Assembly (NCBI GenBank): GCA_000482765.1
Contig: AXWR01000008.1
Span: 32,928 to 96,927 of the forward strand
DNA from: Meiothermus taiwanensis DSM 14542
Lineage (GTDB): Bacteria > Deinococcota > Deinococci > Deinococcales > Thermaceae
DNA: 64,000 nt
Reading direction: 5' to 3'
Under the pieces are notes generated by a model. It saw nothing but the letters and a program-made list of their open reading frames with translations. It made no database searches and had not been told where the DNA came from. Position 1 is the stretch's first letter; every line of letters starts with the position of its first letter. Below, in pieces: positions 39,784-49,830 of the stretch. Made by a program: the position numbers and the translations under genes.

Positions 39784-40182
39784 TTATGGCTGGGCTGCTA
39801 TTTTCTCCACCACCTTTCTTACCCGATCTCCCGGAGCAGCGGGGCCCAGGGCCTTGGTGACGATGCCGATGGCGGCCATGGGCGACTTGAGCGATGCAAA
39901 GTCTACGTTGGCCCTGATCCAGGCTTCAATTTCAGCCTCGCTCATCTCCTGTGGCAGGTATCTGTCCAGGAAGGCCAGCTCGAAGGCGTTCTGGTTTTCC
40001 TCGGCGGTAACCCGCAGGGCCTTGAGAATTTTGACCGCGTCGGCATCGGGCAGCGGCCTGCCATCGCCCTTGCGGTCGAGCTCGGCCTTGACCACCCGGG
40101 CGTAGTCGCGGGTGGCGGTGTCGCCACGTTTCATGGCTTCGACAATTTCTTTCTTGATGGCTTCGTAAATGGATGTGCTCAT
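39784..40182 (-). CDS. GatB/YqeY domain protein
   Basis: 132 residues. The start MSTSIYEAIKKEIVEAMKRGD, then LRVTAEENQNAFELAFLDRYLP and the C-terminal GDRVRKVVEKI are features of YqeY, a small helical protein related to the tRNA-binding tail of GatB. Precise role unsettled. It ends 22 bp before rnpB, which has its own promoter. Confidence 0.9.
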   Translation of the reverse strand: MSTSIYEAIKKEIVEAMKRGDTATRDYARVVKAELDRKGDGRPLPDADAVKILKALRVTAEENQNAFELAFLDRYLPQEMSEAEIEAWIRANVDFASLKSPMAAIGIVTKALGPAAPGDRVRKVVEKIAAQP

Positions 40183-40270
40183 GCGTTAAGTTTAGCCCCT
40201 GCCGGGCCAGCGGACCGTTGCAAAGGTGCCCATTACCCCGGTGGGTTTCAAAAGGGGGCTTTGCGAAGGG

Positions 40271-40276
40271 TATGAT
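40271..40276 (+). promoter_or_regulatory. Leaderless-type -10 box of purH
   Basis: TATGAT ends eight bases before ATG 40285, and no Shine-Dalgarno separates them. A weak TTTCAA lies 19 bp upstream. The purH message should start at or next to its ATG. Confidence 0.5.
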
Positions 40277-40284
40277 TCTGCCGT

Positions 40285-41790
40285 ATGCGTGCGCTTTTAT
40301 CGGTATCGGACAAGGCGGGTTTGGTGGAGTTTGCGCGGGGCCTGGCGGAGCTGGGCTTTGAGCTGGTCTCCACCGGCGGAACCCACAAAACCCTACAGGC
40401 GGCGGGGCTGGACGTGATTTATGTCTCCGAGGTGACGGGCTTTCCCGAGATTCTGGACGGGCGGGTCAAGACCCTGCACCCCCGCATCCATGCCGGCTTG
40501 CTGGCAACCAGGCGCCCTGAGCACGAGGCCGAGCTGCAGGCCCAGGGCATTCCTCGGATTGACCTGCTCTGTGTCAACCTGTATCCGTTCCGGGAGACCC
40601 TGGCACGGGGGGCTTCGTTTGAGGAGTGCCTCGAGAACATCGACATCGGGGGGCCGGCCATGCTGCGGGCCGCAGCCAAGAACCACCAGGCGGTGTTGCC
40701 GGTGTGTGACCCGGCCGACTACCCCGAGGTATTGCAGGCCTTGCGCACCGGCGTTAGCAGTGAGTTTCGCCGCAGGCTGGCATATAAAGCCTTTGCCCAC
40801 ACCGCGGCCTACGACGCGGCCATCGCCGACTTTTTGGCCTACGAGAAGTTCCCCCAGACCCGGCTTTTGAGCCTCGAGCGCCTGCCGGTGGAGCTGCGCT
40901 ACGGGGAGAACCCGCACCAGGAAGCGGCTCTGTACGCCCTCGAGGGCCAGCGAGGCCCGGTGCTCCACGCCCGGGTGCTGGCCGGCAAGCCCATGGGCTT
41001 CAACAACTACGCCGACGCCGACGCGGCCTGGGGCCTGGTGAGCGAGTTCGAGCTGCCGGCCTGCGTGGCCGTCAAGCACGCCAACCCCTGTGGGGTGGCC
41101 CTGGCCGACGACCCCAAAACCGCCTGGGAGCGCGCCCGCGATGCCGATACCCTCTCGGTGTTTGGCGGGGTGGTGGCCTTCAACCGCCCGGTGGACCTCG
41201 AGACCGCCATGGCCACCCGTGGAACCTTCCTCGAGGTGCTCATCGCCCCCGAGGTAAGCCCGGAGGCCCTCGAGTGGTTCCGCAGCAAAAAGCCCGACCT
41301 GCGGGTGCTGGTAGCCGCTCCACAAGACGCTGACCAAAGGGAAGTCCGCCCGCTGGTGGGTGGTTTTCTGGTGCAGGATCGGGACATGCGGCGCTGGGAA
41401 GAACTCAGCCTGCACTACGTGACTGAGCGCATCCCCACGGCGCAGGAACTCTTAGATCTCAAGTTCGCCTGGTACGTGGGCAAGCACACCCGCTCCAACA
41501 ACGTGGTGCTGGCCAAGGATGGGGTCACGGTGGGGCTGGGCACGGGGGCGGTGAGCCGCATCTGGGCCGCCGAACGCGCCATCCAGAACGCGGGTGAGCG
41601 GGCCAAGGGGGCGGTGCTGGCCTCCGAGGCCTTCTTCCCCTTCGACGATGTGGTGCGGGCCGCGGCTGCTGCAGGGGTTACGGCCATCGTGCAGCCCGGC
41701 GGTGCCAAGCGCGACAAAGAGGTGATCGCTGCCTGCAACGAGCTGGGCATCGCTATGGTCTTTACCGGCTCGCGCCACTTTAAGCACTGA
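40285..41790 (+). CDS. purH: Bifunctional AICAR transformylase/IMP cyclohydrolase PurH
   Basis: 501 residues. The last two steps of IMP synthesis: formyl transfer to AICAR and ring closure. The N-terminal cyclohydrolase shows ALLSVSDKAGLVEFARGL, STGGT and GRVKTLHPRIHAG; the C-terminal transformylase shows RYGENPHQ, VKHANPCG and the final MVFTGSRHFKH. It stands alone, divergent from yqeY and convergent with the EamA gene. Confidence 0.96.
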   Translation: MRALLSVSDKAGLVEFARGLAELGFELVSTGGTHKTLQAAGLDVIYVSEVTGFPEILDGRVKTLHPRIHAGLLATRRPEHEAELQAQGIPRIDLLCVNLYPFRETLARGASFEECLENIDIGGPAMLRAAAKNHQAVLPVCDPADYPEVLQALRTGVSSEFRRRLAYKAFAHTAAYDAAIADFLAYEKFPQTRLLSLERLPVELRYGENPHQEAALYALEGQRGPVLHARVLAGKPMGFNNYADADAAWGLVSEFELPACVAVKHANPCGVALADDPKTAWERARDADTLSVFGGVVAFNRPVDLETAMATRGTFLEVLIAPEVSPEALEWFRSKKPDLRVLVAAPQDADQREVRPLVGGFLVQDRDMRRWEELSLHYVTERIPTAQELLDLKFAWYVGKHTRSNNVVLAKDGVTVGLGTGAVSRIWAAERAIQNAGERAKGAVLASEAFFPFDDVVRAAAAAGVTAIVQPGGAKRDKEVIAACNELGIAMVFTGSRHFKH

Positions 41791-41810
41791 TCCTATTTCA
41801 CGAACAGGTA

Positions 41811-41828
41811 TAGTGATAAAAATCACTA
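41811..41828. repeat. AT-rich palindrome after purH
   Basis: TAGTGAT (41811-41817) and ATCACTA (41822-41828) around AAAA. It lies in the 162-bp gap between convergent genes. The stem is short and lacks a T-run on the plus strand, so a terminator role is uncertain. Nothing else was seen in the gap. Confidence 0.35.
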
Positions 41829-41952
41829 AAAGGCCGCTCGGCCAGATCCAGCGGCGGGGCGGCCATAGAGCCTCTGGGATGGAGGAAACTGGGTGGGCGG
41901 GCACTTTGTTTGTGAGGAGAAAGCCCGAAGCGTGCTGTGTTCAAACAACGGG

Positions 41953-42840
41953 TTAAACGGCGGGCTTCATACGGCTGCGGAAAACCAGCCCTACCCCCAG
42001 CAGCACCAGGGCCCCGCCAACCCAGGTCCAGATGCCCAGGGGTTCCCGCAGGAAGACCCAGCCCAGCAGCAGGGCGATTACCGGGTTGATGTAGGCATAG
42101 GTGGTTACCAGGCTCAGAGGTAGCAGCCGCACCGCCTGGATGTACGAGGTATAGGCAATCAGGGAGCCAAAGACGATCAGGTACAGGTTGCTGGCCCAGC
42201 CCAGGGGGGTGGGGGTGTGCCAGGGTTCACCCAGCACGATGGAGATGAGCAGGAAGCCCAGCCCACCAAAGAGCTGCTGGTAGCTCGAGACCACCACCGG
42301 TTCCACGCTGGCAATGTAGCGCTGGGTGTAGATGGTGCCGCTGGACCACATCAGCGGCGAAATCAGGAGCAGCGAGAAGGCCAGCAGATTGGTGGGGGTG
42401 CCGGTGCTTAGCTTGGGCACGTTGAGGGCCAGGATGCCCAGCAGACCTGTAAGCAGCCCCAGCACCAGGAGTCCCGAGGGCCGCTTTCGATCCAGCAAAC
42501 CCTCGAGCGTGGCCGCCCAGATGGGGGTGGTGGCGATCATCAAGGCGACGTATCCCGATGGGACATGCTGGGTCGCCACGAGAATCAGGCCGTTGCCGCC
42601 CAACCAAAGCAGGCTGCCCGAGAGCGCCAGCTTGCCCAGCATTTGGCGACTTGGCCGTATTTGCCAGCCGCGCCAGCGGGCGTACAGGAGCAGTAACAAA
42701 GCCGCCGGGATAAACCGGGTAGCGCCCATCCAGAAGGGCTCAAATCCATTCAGGAGGCCTATTTTGAAAGCCAGGTAGGTGCTGCTCCAGACCAGGTACA
42801 CCACCAGGAGGTGAAGAAAGCCGGTTCGCGAAAAAGGCAT
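41953..42840 (-). CDS. EamA/DMT-family transporter
   Basis: 295 residues, ten predicted membrane helices in two EamA repeats. The start SRTGFLHLLVVYLVWSSTYLAFK and the second-repeat GSLIAYTSYIQAVRLLPLSL, then YINPVIALLLGWVFLREPL, are typical of drug/metabolite exporters (RhaT/YdcZ-like superfamily). Substrate cannot be told; amino-acid or metabolite export is likely. Confidence 0.9.
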   Translation of the reverse strand: MPFSRTGFLHLLVVYLVWSSTYLAFKIGLLNGFEPFWMGATRFIPAALLLLLYARWRGWQIRPSRQMLGKLALSGSLLWLGGNGLILVATQHVPSGYVALMIATTPIWAATLEGLLDRKRPSGLLVLGLLTGLLGILALNVPKLSTGTPTNLLAFSLLLISPLMWSSGTIYTQRYIASVEPVVVSSYQQLFGGLGFLLISIVLGEPWHTPTPLGWASNLYLIVFGSLIAYTSYIQAVRLLPLSLVTTYAYINPVIALLLGWVFLREPLGIWTWVGGALVLLGVGLVFRSRMKPAV

Positions 42841-42870
42841 CGGTAGGGGGTGGTGAGGGGCTGGGTGCTG

Positions 42871-43488
42871 TTAAAAAAGCGACTCCTGGCTAACAGTTTT
42901 GATCTCGATCCCCTGTTTTGGCCCGAGCTCGTCCAGGGTTTTTTTGACCAGTTGGATGTCCTGCCAGGTGAGGTGTTTGGGGCTGCCGGCTTCGCGGGAG
43001 GGGTTGCGCAGCAGGTAAGCCGGGTGGAACATGGGAAAAATTTTGATGCCCTGCCACTCGAAAAACTTGCCGCGGGCTTTGGTGATGGAAAGTTTTTCGC
43101 CCGCAAAAAACTCCAGCGCGGTTGCGCCCAGCGGGATGATGATCTGGGGCTTGACGAGCTGGACCTGCTTGACCAGCCAGAGCGAGGTGCAGGTCTTGGC
43201 TTCAAGCGGCTCGGGCGCACGGTTCCCCGGTGGGCGGCACTTGACGATGTTGGCGATGTAGACGCTGGCTCGAGGAATACCGGCGGCCTCGAGGATTTTA
43301 TCGAGCAGCTGACCGCTGCGCCCCACAAAAGGCCGCCCCTGCAAGTCTTCGTCTTCACCCGGCCCCTCGCCCACAATCATGAGCTTGGCATCGGGGTTGC
43401 CCTCCCCAAAGACGACGTGGGTGCGGTTCCTGGCCAGGCCGCAGGCCGTGCAGGCTTTGGCTTGAGCAGCGAGCAGTTCGAGGTTCAT
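42871..43488 (-). CDS. udg: Type 4 uracil-DNA glycosylase (4Fe-4S)
   Basis: 205 residues. Removes uracil from DNA, important at high temperature. Four cysteines for the cluster are at 13, 16, 84 and 100 ([16 protein letters not shown]). Motif A is GEGPGEDED (41-48 region) and motif [10 protein letters not shown]. This is the thermophile UDG class known from Thermus and Thermotoga. It overlaps no neighbour; the EamA gene follows after 30 bp. Confidence 0.93.
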   Translation of the reverse strand: MNLELLAAQAKACTACGLARNRTHVVFGEGNPDAKLMIVGEGPGEDEDLQGRPFVGRSGQLLDKILEAAGIPRASVYIANIVKCRPPGNRAPEPLEAKTCTSLWLVKQVQLVKPQIIIPLGATALEFFAGEKLSITKARGKFFEWQGIKIFPMFHPAYLLRNPSREAGSPKHLTWQDIQLVKKTLDELGPKQGIEIKTVSQESLF

Positions 43489-43556
43489 GGCAAGAAGAAA
43501 GACAGAGATATAGAAAACCGGGGCACAGGTATTCCCCGCACCCCTACCCAGAGCCG

Positions 43557-43925
43557 TTATTGTAAGGGTTTGCGTGCCTTGCGGGCTTCCCGGCGAATTT
43601 TGGGATCCAAGCCGATCATCAGAAAGAAGTTCTCTAGGGCATTTTCCTGGCCCTTAATCTCCGGGTGCATATCTTCAGCCGTGCCGGTTACAAAAGGAAG
43701 CTGCTGGTACAGCTCGAGCGCCTGACTTACAACCGCATCCGGGCCTTCATTTTCGGCCACCTCGGCCAGTTTGGCGTAGATTTCGCGCCGGGCTTCGGCG
43801 TGCAGACGGAAGATATCGGGGTTCGGTGTCTCCGGGGCCCGAAGAACATCCTGCTTGGCAATACGACGGTAGTGTTTCAGACCACGCACTATTTCTTCGG
43901 TGGAGAGGGTCACCTTGTACTCCAT
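43557..43925 (-). CDS. Conserved-looking protein of unknown function
   Basis: 122 residues, soluble, mostly helical and charged (EEIVRGLKHYRRIAKQDVL, LHAEARREIYAKLAEVAEN), with a basic tail RREARKARKPLQ. AAGGAG lies six bases from ATG 43925; the TTG at 43940 is rejected. It has a near-perfect promoter (43982-44011), so strong expression is expected. No family recognised. Confidence 0.75.
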   Translation of the reverse strand: MEYKVTLSTEEIVRGLKHYRRIAKQDVLRAPETPNPDIFRLHAEARREIYAKLAEVAENEGPDAVVSQALELYQQLPFVTGTAEDMHPEIKGQENALENFFLMIGLDPKIRREARKARKPLQ

Positions 43926-43981
43926 CCTAGCTCCTTTCAACGCAGAACCCTTGGGGGGTAACGGTTGATTTTTCCTACATG

Positions 43982-44011
43982 ATTATAGGATTGCAAAAAA
44001 TATGGTGTCAA
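43982..44011 (-). promoter_or_regulatory. Consensus sigma-70 promoter
   Basis: On the minus strand TTGACA (44011-44006), 18 bp, TATAAT (43987-43982), both hexamers perfect. It drives the gene at 43557-43925 with a leader of about 50 nt. Confidence 0.9.
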
Positions 44012-44169
44012 CGCGAGGTTGTTTGATTAAAATCCACGCTTCGTGTACTGACATGCTCGATGTGGCGGACGATCCCCTTCGGGACGGGCTGATGCCGGTA
44101 CACCGGAAGGCTGAAACCCAGCCCTCGAGGCTGAGCAGCCCGGCCAGCAGGCAAGATATACTGCGAGCT

Positions 44170-45402
44170 ATGGAAAGCCTAGGGCACTACTTGTTACGGG
44201 AGCGCATTGCGCTGCCGGGGGTAGGTGCAGTCGAGGCCTTCGAAGGCCAGGATGTACGAACGGGCATAGATGTGCTGGCCTTTAGACCCATATCGGAACC
44301 GCTTCCAGCATTGTCCATGCCGCACATCCTTCCCTGGATAGACCAGGAAGGGGAGGCCTGGATTGCCGAGATTCCGGTGGGCGCAGTAAGGACAGCCTGG
44401 CTGGCTGAGCGGATTGATCTAGACCGCCTGGCGCAATGGTGCAAACAGCTGGCAACGGTGCTGCACTGGGCGCAAGAACAGAATATTCCGGTGGGCTACG
44501 TAATTCCCGAGCTGGTCTGGGCCAGGGGTAGCCGGGTCTGGCTGGGTGGGGTAGGGGTGTCCAACCCTGGGCATGTGCGCGATTTCCCGGGTCTGCTCAA
44601 CACCATAAAGGTGCTTGCAGGTGAAGCCTATCCGGCCCTGCCCTGGAGGGAAGCCCTTGAAGACTATGTGGTCGGCCACATCGACTATTCAGCTTTGGTG
44701 CAGCAGCTCGAGGTCGGGAGCGAGCCCCTGGCATCGAAACCGAGCCCGCCCAATCCACAGACCGCACCCAACCCCCCTCGCGTCGATGCCCTCGAGGCCC
44801 ACAGCGCGCGGGCTGGCGCTGAAGGGACGGAGGATGCAGTGCAAGATGAAACGACCGCTTCCTCGCTCGAGGCTTCTGATAAAAGCCCTGCGAAAGCCGC
44901 GGCTGCGCCGGGGGCCGAGAGGCAAGCCCATAGCAAAAGCCTCAATGTCGAGGTAAACCAGCCAACCTCACCACCTGCAACCAGCACGCCGCCGCGTCGC
45001 ATCCGCATTGAAGAGCGGCTCGAGCCCCCCTTCGAGGTGCTGGAGCCGCCCTTGCCCAGCCGTCGCGCTGTTGCGCTCTGGATATGGCTGATCCCGTTGG
45101 TGCTGCTACTGGCCGGCCTGGGCTGGTGGGTGCGCTCGAGAACGCCTTCATCAACCCCGGTCACAGTCTATCCGGTGGAGTTTCGTCTGCAGCCGCCGGG
45201 CCCGGGTGCAAGCCTGATAATCCTGGAGGCACCCGAGGGCTCCCAGATGCCGCTGAATATTGAAGTGGCCCAGCTGCCTGGGCGTGTGGACTTCGACCGG
45301 CCTGGCATTTATCGCATTCGTGTGCGGGTGCAGGGACGGGTACCGGTGGAATCGCTTATCGAAGTGCCCAACCCCGGTGGGGTCACCATCAGCCTGAGGT
45401 AG
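44170..45402 (+). CDS. Membrane protein with kinase-like N-terminal fold
   Basis: 410 residues from ATG 44170. Residues 1-180 resemble a degenerate protein-kinase fold ([56 protein letters not shown]) but lack the HRD and DFG residues. A low-complexity Ala/Pro/Glu region (about 185-300) leads to one membrane helix (about 304-325) and a small C-terminal beta domain, probably outside. TATACT ends eight bases before ATG 44170, supporting a leaderless start; the frame stays open to 44002. Confidence 0.65.
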   Translation: MESLGHYLLRERIALPGVGAVEAFEGQDVRTGIDVLAFRPISEPLPALSMPHILPWIDQEGEAWIAEIPVGAVRTAWLAERIDLDRLAQWCKQLATVLHWAQEQNIPVGYVIPELVWARGSRVWLGGVGVSNPGHVRDFPGLLNTIKVLAGEAYPALPWREALEDYVVGHIDYSALVQQLEVGSEPLASKPSPPNPQTAPNPPRVDALEAHSARAGAEGTEDAVQDETTASSLEASDKSPAKAAAAPGAERQAHSKSLNVEVNQPTSPPATSTPPRRIRIEERLEPPFEVLEPPLPSRRAVALWIWLIPLVLLLAGLGWWVRSRTPSSTPVTVYPVEFRLQPPGPGASLIILEAPEGSQMPLNIEVAQLPGRVDFDRPGIYRIRVRVQGRVPVESLIEVPNPGGVTISLR

Positions 45403-45428
45403 CCGTGCGGACGTAGCTGGCCTATGGT

Positions 45429-45457
45429 TTGGAGCCTATCGCCTTGAGCGATATGCT
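45429..45457 (+). promoter_or_regulatory. guaA promoter, leaderless type
   Basis: TTGGAG (45429-45434), 17 bp, TATGCT (45452-45457), then six bases to ATG 45464. Confidence 0.65.
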
Positions 45458-45463
45458 TTTTGC

Positions 45464-46990
45464 ATGAGCGTCGTTATCCTCGACTATGGTTCCCAGTACA
45501 CCCGTTTGATCGCCCGACGCATCCGCGAACTGCGGGCCTATTCGGTTATTCTGCCAGGAACGGCCAGCCTGGAGCGCATTCAGGCTGAACAACCGCAGGC
45601 CCTCATCCTTTCGGGGGGGCCGGCCTCGGTGTTCGAGCCCAACAGCCCCCGGCCCGCACCCGGGGTGCTCGAGCAGGGCTGGCCCGTCCTGGGCATCTGC
45701 TATGGAATGCAATACCTGGCCCAGCATTTTGGGGGCAGGGTTGAGCGGGCTGGGCGGCGCGAGTACGGCAAGGCCAACCTGGTGCACCACACCGGCCCTT
45801 TGTTTGCTGGCCTGGAGGGGGAACTGCAGATGTGGATGTCCCACTCCGATGCTGTTACCGAACTGCCCCCGGGCTGGCAGGTGGTCGCCAGCACCGAAGA
45901 GAACCCGGTGGCCGCCATTGCCGCTCCCGATGGCCGAACCTTTGGGGTGCAGTTTCACCCCGAGGTGGTGCATAGCCCCAAAGGGATGCAAGTTCTGGAA
46001 AACTTCCTCGAGCTTGCGGGGGTGGCCCGCAACTGGACAGCCCAGCACACCCTGGAGCACCTGATTGCCGATATCCGGGCCAAAGTGGGGGATGAAAAAG
46101 TGCTGCTGGCTGTTTCAGGTGGGGTGGACTCATCGACCCTGGCCCTGCTTCTGGCTCGAGCCATTGGCGACCGGATGACCGCGGTGTTTGTAGACCATGG
46201 CCTGTTGCGCCTGGGTGAGCGCCAGGAGGTCGAGCAGGCCCTGCGCCCCCTGGGGAAAGCCCTGCGGGTTGTAGAGGCTTCCGAGCAGTTCCTCTCGGCC
46301 TTGCAGGGGGTAACCGATCCCGAACAGAAGCGTAAGATTGTGGGGCGCGAGTTTATCCGGGTCTTTGAGCGAGAAGCCCGGCAGTTGTCGGCCCAGGGCT
46401 ATAGGTGGCTGGCCCAGGGCACCCTGTACCCCGATGTCATCGAGTCGGCGGGCAGCGGCGAGGGCAGCGCCAATATCAAGAGCCACCACAACGTGGGCGG
46501 CTTGCCCGAGGATCTGCAGTTTGAGCTGCTCGAGCCTTTCCGCTACTTGTTCAAGGATGAGGTGCGCGAGCTGGCCCTGCTGCTGGGCCTGCCCGAGCCT
46601 ATTCGGATGCGCCATCCTTTCCCGGGGCCGGGCCTGGCAATCCGCATACTGGGGGAGGTGACCCCACAAAAACTGGAGATTCTGCGCCGAGCCGACGACA
46701 TTTTTATCTCCAGCCTGCGCGACTGGAACCTTTACGACCAGGTCTCGCAGGCAGCCGCTATCCTGACCCCCATGCAAAGCGTGGGGGTGGTGGGCGATGA
46801 GCGCAGCTACGGCTATGTACTGGGGTTGCGGGCGGTCTCCACCATAGACTTTATGACCGCCGACTGGGCCCGGCTTCCTCTGGAGTTCTTAGATGAGGTG
46901 GCCCGCAAGATCACCCGCCAGGTGCCGGAGATTGGACGGGTGGTGTACGACATCACCAGCAAACCGCCGGCTACCATCGAGTGGGAATAA
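45464..46990 (+). CDS. guaA: GMP synthase (glutamine-hydrolysing)
   Basis: 508 residues. Converts XMP to GMP with glutamine and ATP. The class I amidotransferase domain (1 to about 190) has the nucleophile in GICYGMQ and FGVQFHPEV; the ATP-pyrophosphatase loop is SGGVDSS; the dimer domain ends [12 protein letters not shown] and [11 protein letters not shown], then [11 protein letters not shown]. With purH nearby it covers the ends of purine synthesis, though in separate operons. Confidence 0.97.
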   Translation: MSVVILDYGSQYTRLIARRIRELRAYSVILPGTASLERIQAEQPQALILSGGPASVFEPNSPRPAPGVLEQGWPVLGICYGMQYLAQHFGGRVERAGRREYGKANLVHHTGPLFAGLEGELQMWMSHSDAVTELPPGWQVVASTEENPVAAIAAPDGRTFGVQFHPEVVHSPKGMQVLENFLELAGVARNWTAQHTLEHLIADIRAKVGDEKVLLAVSGGVDSSTLALLLARAIGDRMTAVFVDHGLLRLGERQEVEQALRPLGKALRVVEASEQFLSALQGVTDPEQKRKIVGREFIRVFEREARQLSAQGYRWLAQGTLYPDVIESAGSGEGSANIKSHHNVGGLPEDLQFELLEPFRYLFKDEVRELALLLGLPEPIRMRHPFPGPGLAIRILGEVTPQKLEILRRADDIFISSLRDWNLYDQVSQAAAILTPMQSVGVVGDERSYGYVLGLRAVSTIDFMTADWARLPLEFLDEVARKITRQVPEIGRVVYDITSKPPATIEWE

Positions 46991-47018
46991 ACCCCCAATT
47001 ACCTGCCCCACCGTAGCT

Positions 47019-47057
47019 AAATACCCAGTACAGCAAAATACGCTGTACTGGGTATTT
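47019..47057. terminator. Bidirectional terminator between guaA and secDF
   Basis: AAATACCCAGTACAGC (47019-47034) and its exact complement (47042-47057) form a 16-bp stem with a seven-base loop. A-rich and T-rich edges make it usable on both strands for the convergent genes. Confidence 0.8.
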
Positions 47058-47108
47058 ATGGGAAACGCTCCGAGAGCACACCCCCCGTATCCGGTATGTG
47101 CGGTTGGC

Positions 47109-49388
47109 TCAGGCCGAGCGGGCTTTCACGGCGGCTTTGCGACGCTGCTCGAGGGTTTTGTACCAGACCACCAGGGCCGAAACCACGTAGATGGAAGAGT
47201 ACGTACCCACCACAAAGCCCACGAAGATAGCCAGCGAGAAGTCGCGCAGCACCGGCCCGCCCAAGAAGAGCAGCGCCAGGATGGGCAGCATGGTGGAGAG
47301 GGAGGTCATGAGGGTGCGGGAGAGGGTCTGGTTGATGGAAGCGTTTACAATCTCGTAGTAACTCCTGCCCCGCATGATCTTGAGGTTTTCGCGTATACGA
47401 TCCGAGATAATCACCGAGTCGTTGATGGAAAAGCCGACGATGGTGAGCAAAACCGCCACGGTTGGAATCGAGAACTCCAGCCCCAGCAGGCTGTACATGC
47501 CGGCCACAATTGCCACGTCGTGGCCCACCGCAATCACACTAGCGACACCGAACACCCAGTCGAAGCGGAAGGCCACATAGACTAGAATCAGCGCCAGACC
47601 TATCAGCACCGCAAAAATGGTATTCCGGCGCAGCTCCGAACCAATGGCCGGGCCTACGGTTTCGGACTGGAGGATGGTGGCCTGCAGACTTTCCTGGAAT
47701 TTTTTCTCCAGCTCGATGCGCTGCTCTTCGCTGATCTGCCGCACCCGCACCGAGAATTCGTTGCCGTTCACGCTGGAAAGCGAGGTGATAACCGATTCGG
47801 CCCCACGGAGCTCAGCGATACCAGCGTTATCGAGAAAGCTGCGGATTTGCTCGGCCCGGGTCGCATCGGGTACGCGGATGGTAAAGGCCGTGCCGCCGGT
47901 AAAGTCGATGCCGAAGTTGAAGCCTTTGACAAACACGATACCAGTCGCGATGACCGCCAGCGTGAGGGAAGCCGCTGTAACATAGCGCGAGATGCTCAGG
48001 AAGTCGATTTTGGTACCCCACAGCCAGTAAGGGGGCCTGATCTCGCGGCGGTCGCCGATGAGCTCTAAAAGCCAGCGGCTGAAGACCAGGTTGGAGAAGA
48101 CCGAGGTCACCACCCCCAAGGCCAGCATGACCGCAAAACCCCGCACCGGCCCGGTGCTGTACTGGTAGAGGGCGGCTGCGGCCAGCAGATGGCACATATT
48201 GACGTCGAGGATGGTAATGATCGAATGGGAGAAGCCGCCCGGTATGGCCTGACGGAACTTCTTACCCATTTTGATCTCTTCCTTGATGCGCTCAAAGGAG
48301 AGCACGTTGCCGTCTACCGCAGCACCCAGGGTGAGAATCAGGCCGGCGATGCCCGGCAGGGTAAGGGTGGCCCCCAGCAGCGAGATGGAGGCCAGCAGCA
48401 GGATAGCGGTGTAGATGAGGCCCAGGGCCGCCACCAGGCCCATCCAGAAGCCGTAGTAAGCGAAAATCAGGATAAACAGCAGAATTGTGCCGATTACCCC
48501 TGCCTGGATACCCGCATTGATGGCGTCCTGGCCGAGGGTGGGGCCGATGGCACGGGTCTCGGCCACTTCCAGCTTGACCGGCAGCGAGCCGGAGCGCAGC
48601 ACCAGGGCGATGTCGGAGGCTTCCTGCACCCCAGAAAGCCCTTCGATTACGGCCCGTCCACCGGCGATGGCCTGGCGGATGCTGGGGGCAGTATAGACCT
48701 TGCCGTCGAGTACCACGGCGAGTTGGCGGCCCACGTTGGCCCGGGTGACCTCCTCGAACTTTTTGGCCCCCTCGGGGGTGAACTCCATATCCACCTGAGG
48801 GCGTCCAAACTGGTCAAAAGAGGCATTGGCGGTACGAAGGTCGCTACCGGTGAGCAGGGGAGGGCCCAGATCCTCGAGCCTGTAGAGGTTTTTCTCGAGC
48901 TCGGCCCGGCGGGCAGCCAGGGCAGCACCGCTGAGGCCAGAAATGCGTAGCTGCTCGTTAATTTGTGCCACAGTGGTGCCAGTAGCCCCTTGGTTGACGA
49001 TGCGAAACTCGAGCCGGGCGGTCTGGCCGATCAGGCCCAGGGCGCGCTCCTGCTGATCCTGTTGCAGGCCCGGCAGCTCCACGATGATGCGGTCGTTGCC
49101 CTGTACCTGCACCAAAGGCTCGGCCACCCCAATGGCGTTGACCCGGTTCTCGATAACGGTGCGGGCCACATCCAGCTCGGTTTTGGCCACGGAGGGATCG
49201 GGGTTGGGCTCGGCCACCCTGAGGGTGATGCGCAAGCCCCCTTGCAGGTCGAGGCCCAGCCGGATCAGACCATCGGCGGGTAACAAGGGTTTTTGTGGGT
49301 TACGGGCCTCCCAGGGGCGGAATAGCCCCACAATGGCGGCCAGGAGTAGCCCGATCAGAAAAACTGCTTTCCACGTGCGGTTGGTCAT
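47109..49388 (-). CDS. secDF: Fused protein-export translocase SecDF
   Basis: 759 residues; proton-driven pulling of exported proteins beyond SecYEG. SecD part: LGLDLQGGLRITLRV, the P1 domain to about residue 260, then six membrane helices. SecF part from about 450: GIDFTGGTAFTIRV, then six more helices with FSINDSVIISDRIREN. Twelve helices in one chain, as in Thermus; most bacteria have two genes. GGGAACGG upstream of ATG 49388. Confidence 0.96.
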   Translation of the reverse strand: MTNRTWKAVFLIGLLLAAIVGLFRPWEARNPQKPLLPADGLIRLGLDLQGGLRITLRVAEPNPDPSVAKTELDVARTVIENRVNAIGVAEPLVQVQGNDRIIVELPGLQQDQQERALGLIGQTARLEFRIVNQGATGTTVAQINEQLRISGLSGAALAARRAELEKNLYRLEDLGPPLLTGSDLRTANASFDQFGRPQVDMEFTPEGAKKFEEVTRANVGRQLAVVLDGKVYTAPSIRQAIAGGRAVIEGLSGVQEASDIALVLRSGSLPVKLEVAETRAIGPTLGQDAINAGIQAGVIGTILLFILIFAYYGFWMGLVAALGLIYTAILLLASISLLGATLTLPGIAGLILTLGAAVDGNVLSFERIKEEIKMGKKFRQAIPGGFSHSIITILDVNMCHLLAAAALYQYSTGPVRGFAVMLALGVVTSVFSNLVFSRWLLELIGDRREIRPPYWLWGTKIDFLSISRYVTAASLTLAVIATGIVFVKGFNFGIDFTGGTAFTIRVPDATRAEQIRSFLDNAGIAELRGAESVITSLSSVNGNEFSVRVRQISEEQRIELEKKFQESLQATILQSETVGPAIGSELRRNTIFAVLIGLALILVYVAFRFDWVFGVASVIAVGHDVAIVAGMYSLLGLEFSIPTVAVLLTIVGFSINDSVIISDRIRENLKIMRGRSYYEIVNASINQTLSRTLMTSLSTMLPILALLFLGGPVLRDFSLAIFVGFVVGTYSSIYVVSALVVWYKTLEQRRKAAVKARSA

Positions 49389-49509
49389 ATCCGTTCCCGT
49401 TGCTACTTTTCAGGTGAGCCCAGCGACAGGCAGCGCTGCTTCATCGTCCAGGCTCAGTGAGGAGGGTGGAGGGTCGTATGGTTTAGTAAAGGGGTGCGCA
49501 ACGAGTGGG

Positions 49510-49830
49510 CTATCCGCCATCGGTTTGCAAGCGGGCATAGGTTAAATACAGCCGTCGTTTGGGGAATGGAGCTGGGTGTGAAGGGGTTTCCTGCCCCGAC
49601 GGGGGGGTGCGGCTGCGAAGGGTCGGTTCCAGGGCGTTCAGCACCAGCCCCAGCCCCAGGGGATTGTACTTGGCCTTGGCCTCGAGCAGCGGCTGGGGCA
49701 GGGGAACGGCCATCCAGCCCTGGCTCAGCCCACTGCCGGTTTTGGCCTTGCTGGGCGACCAGAAGAGCCCTGGCCCCAGGGCGATCAAGGCCAGGGTAGC
49801 CAGGGTGAACCAGTGTTGCCAGCGTTGCAT
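49510..49830 (-). CDS. Small exported or membrane-anchored protein of unknown function
   Basis: 106 residues from ATG 49830. A hydrophobic N-terminus (HWFTLATLALIALGPGLFW) resembles a signal anchor; the remainder is Pro-rich (LPQPLLEAKAKYNPLGLG). No strong ribosome site, and ATG 49848 is possible. It lies between infB and secDF on the same strand. Moderate support from codon bias only. Confidence 0.45.
   Translation of the reverse strand: MQRWQHWFTLATLALIALGPGLFWSPSKAKTGSGLSQGWMAVPLPQPLLEAKAKYNPLGLGLVLNALEPTLRSRTPPSGQETPSHPAPFPKRRLYLTYARLQTDGG

Noticed and set aside
41811..41828. purH terminator
   Set aside because: Seven-base AT-rich stem followed by AAAAGG on the plus strand, without a T-run; kept only as a palindrome.
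44030..44165. Possible structured RNA (small SRP RNA considered) upstream of the kinase-like gene
   Set aside because: GAGCAGCC and several short stems are present, but the conserved SRP GGAAG...GGAAGCAG context is missing; the frame also looks codon-biased, so it may be a longer N-terminus.
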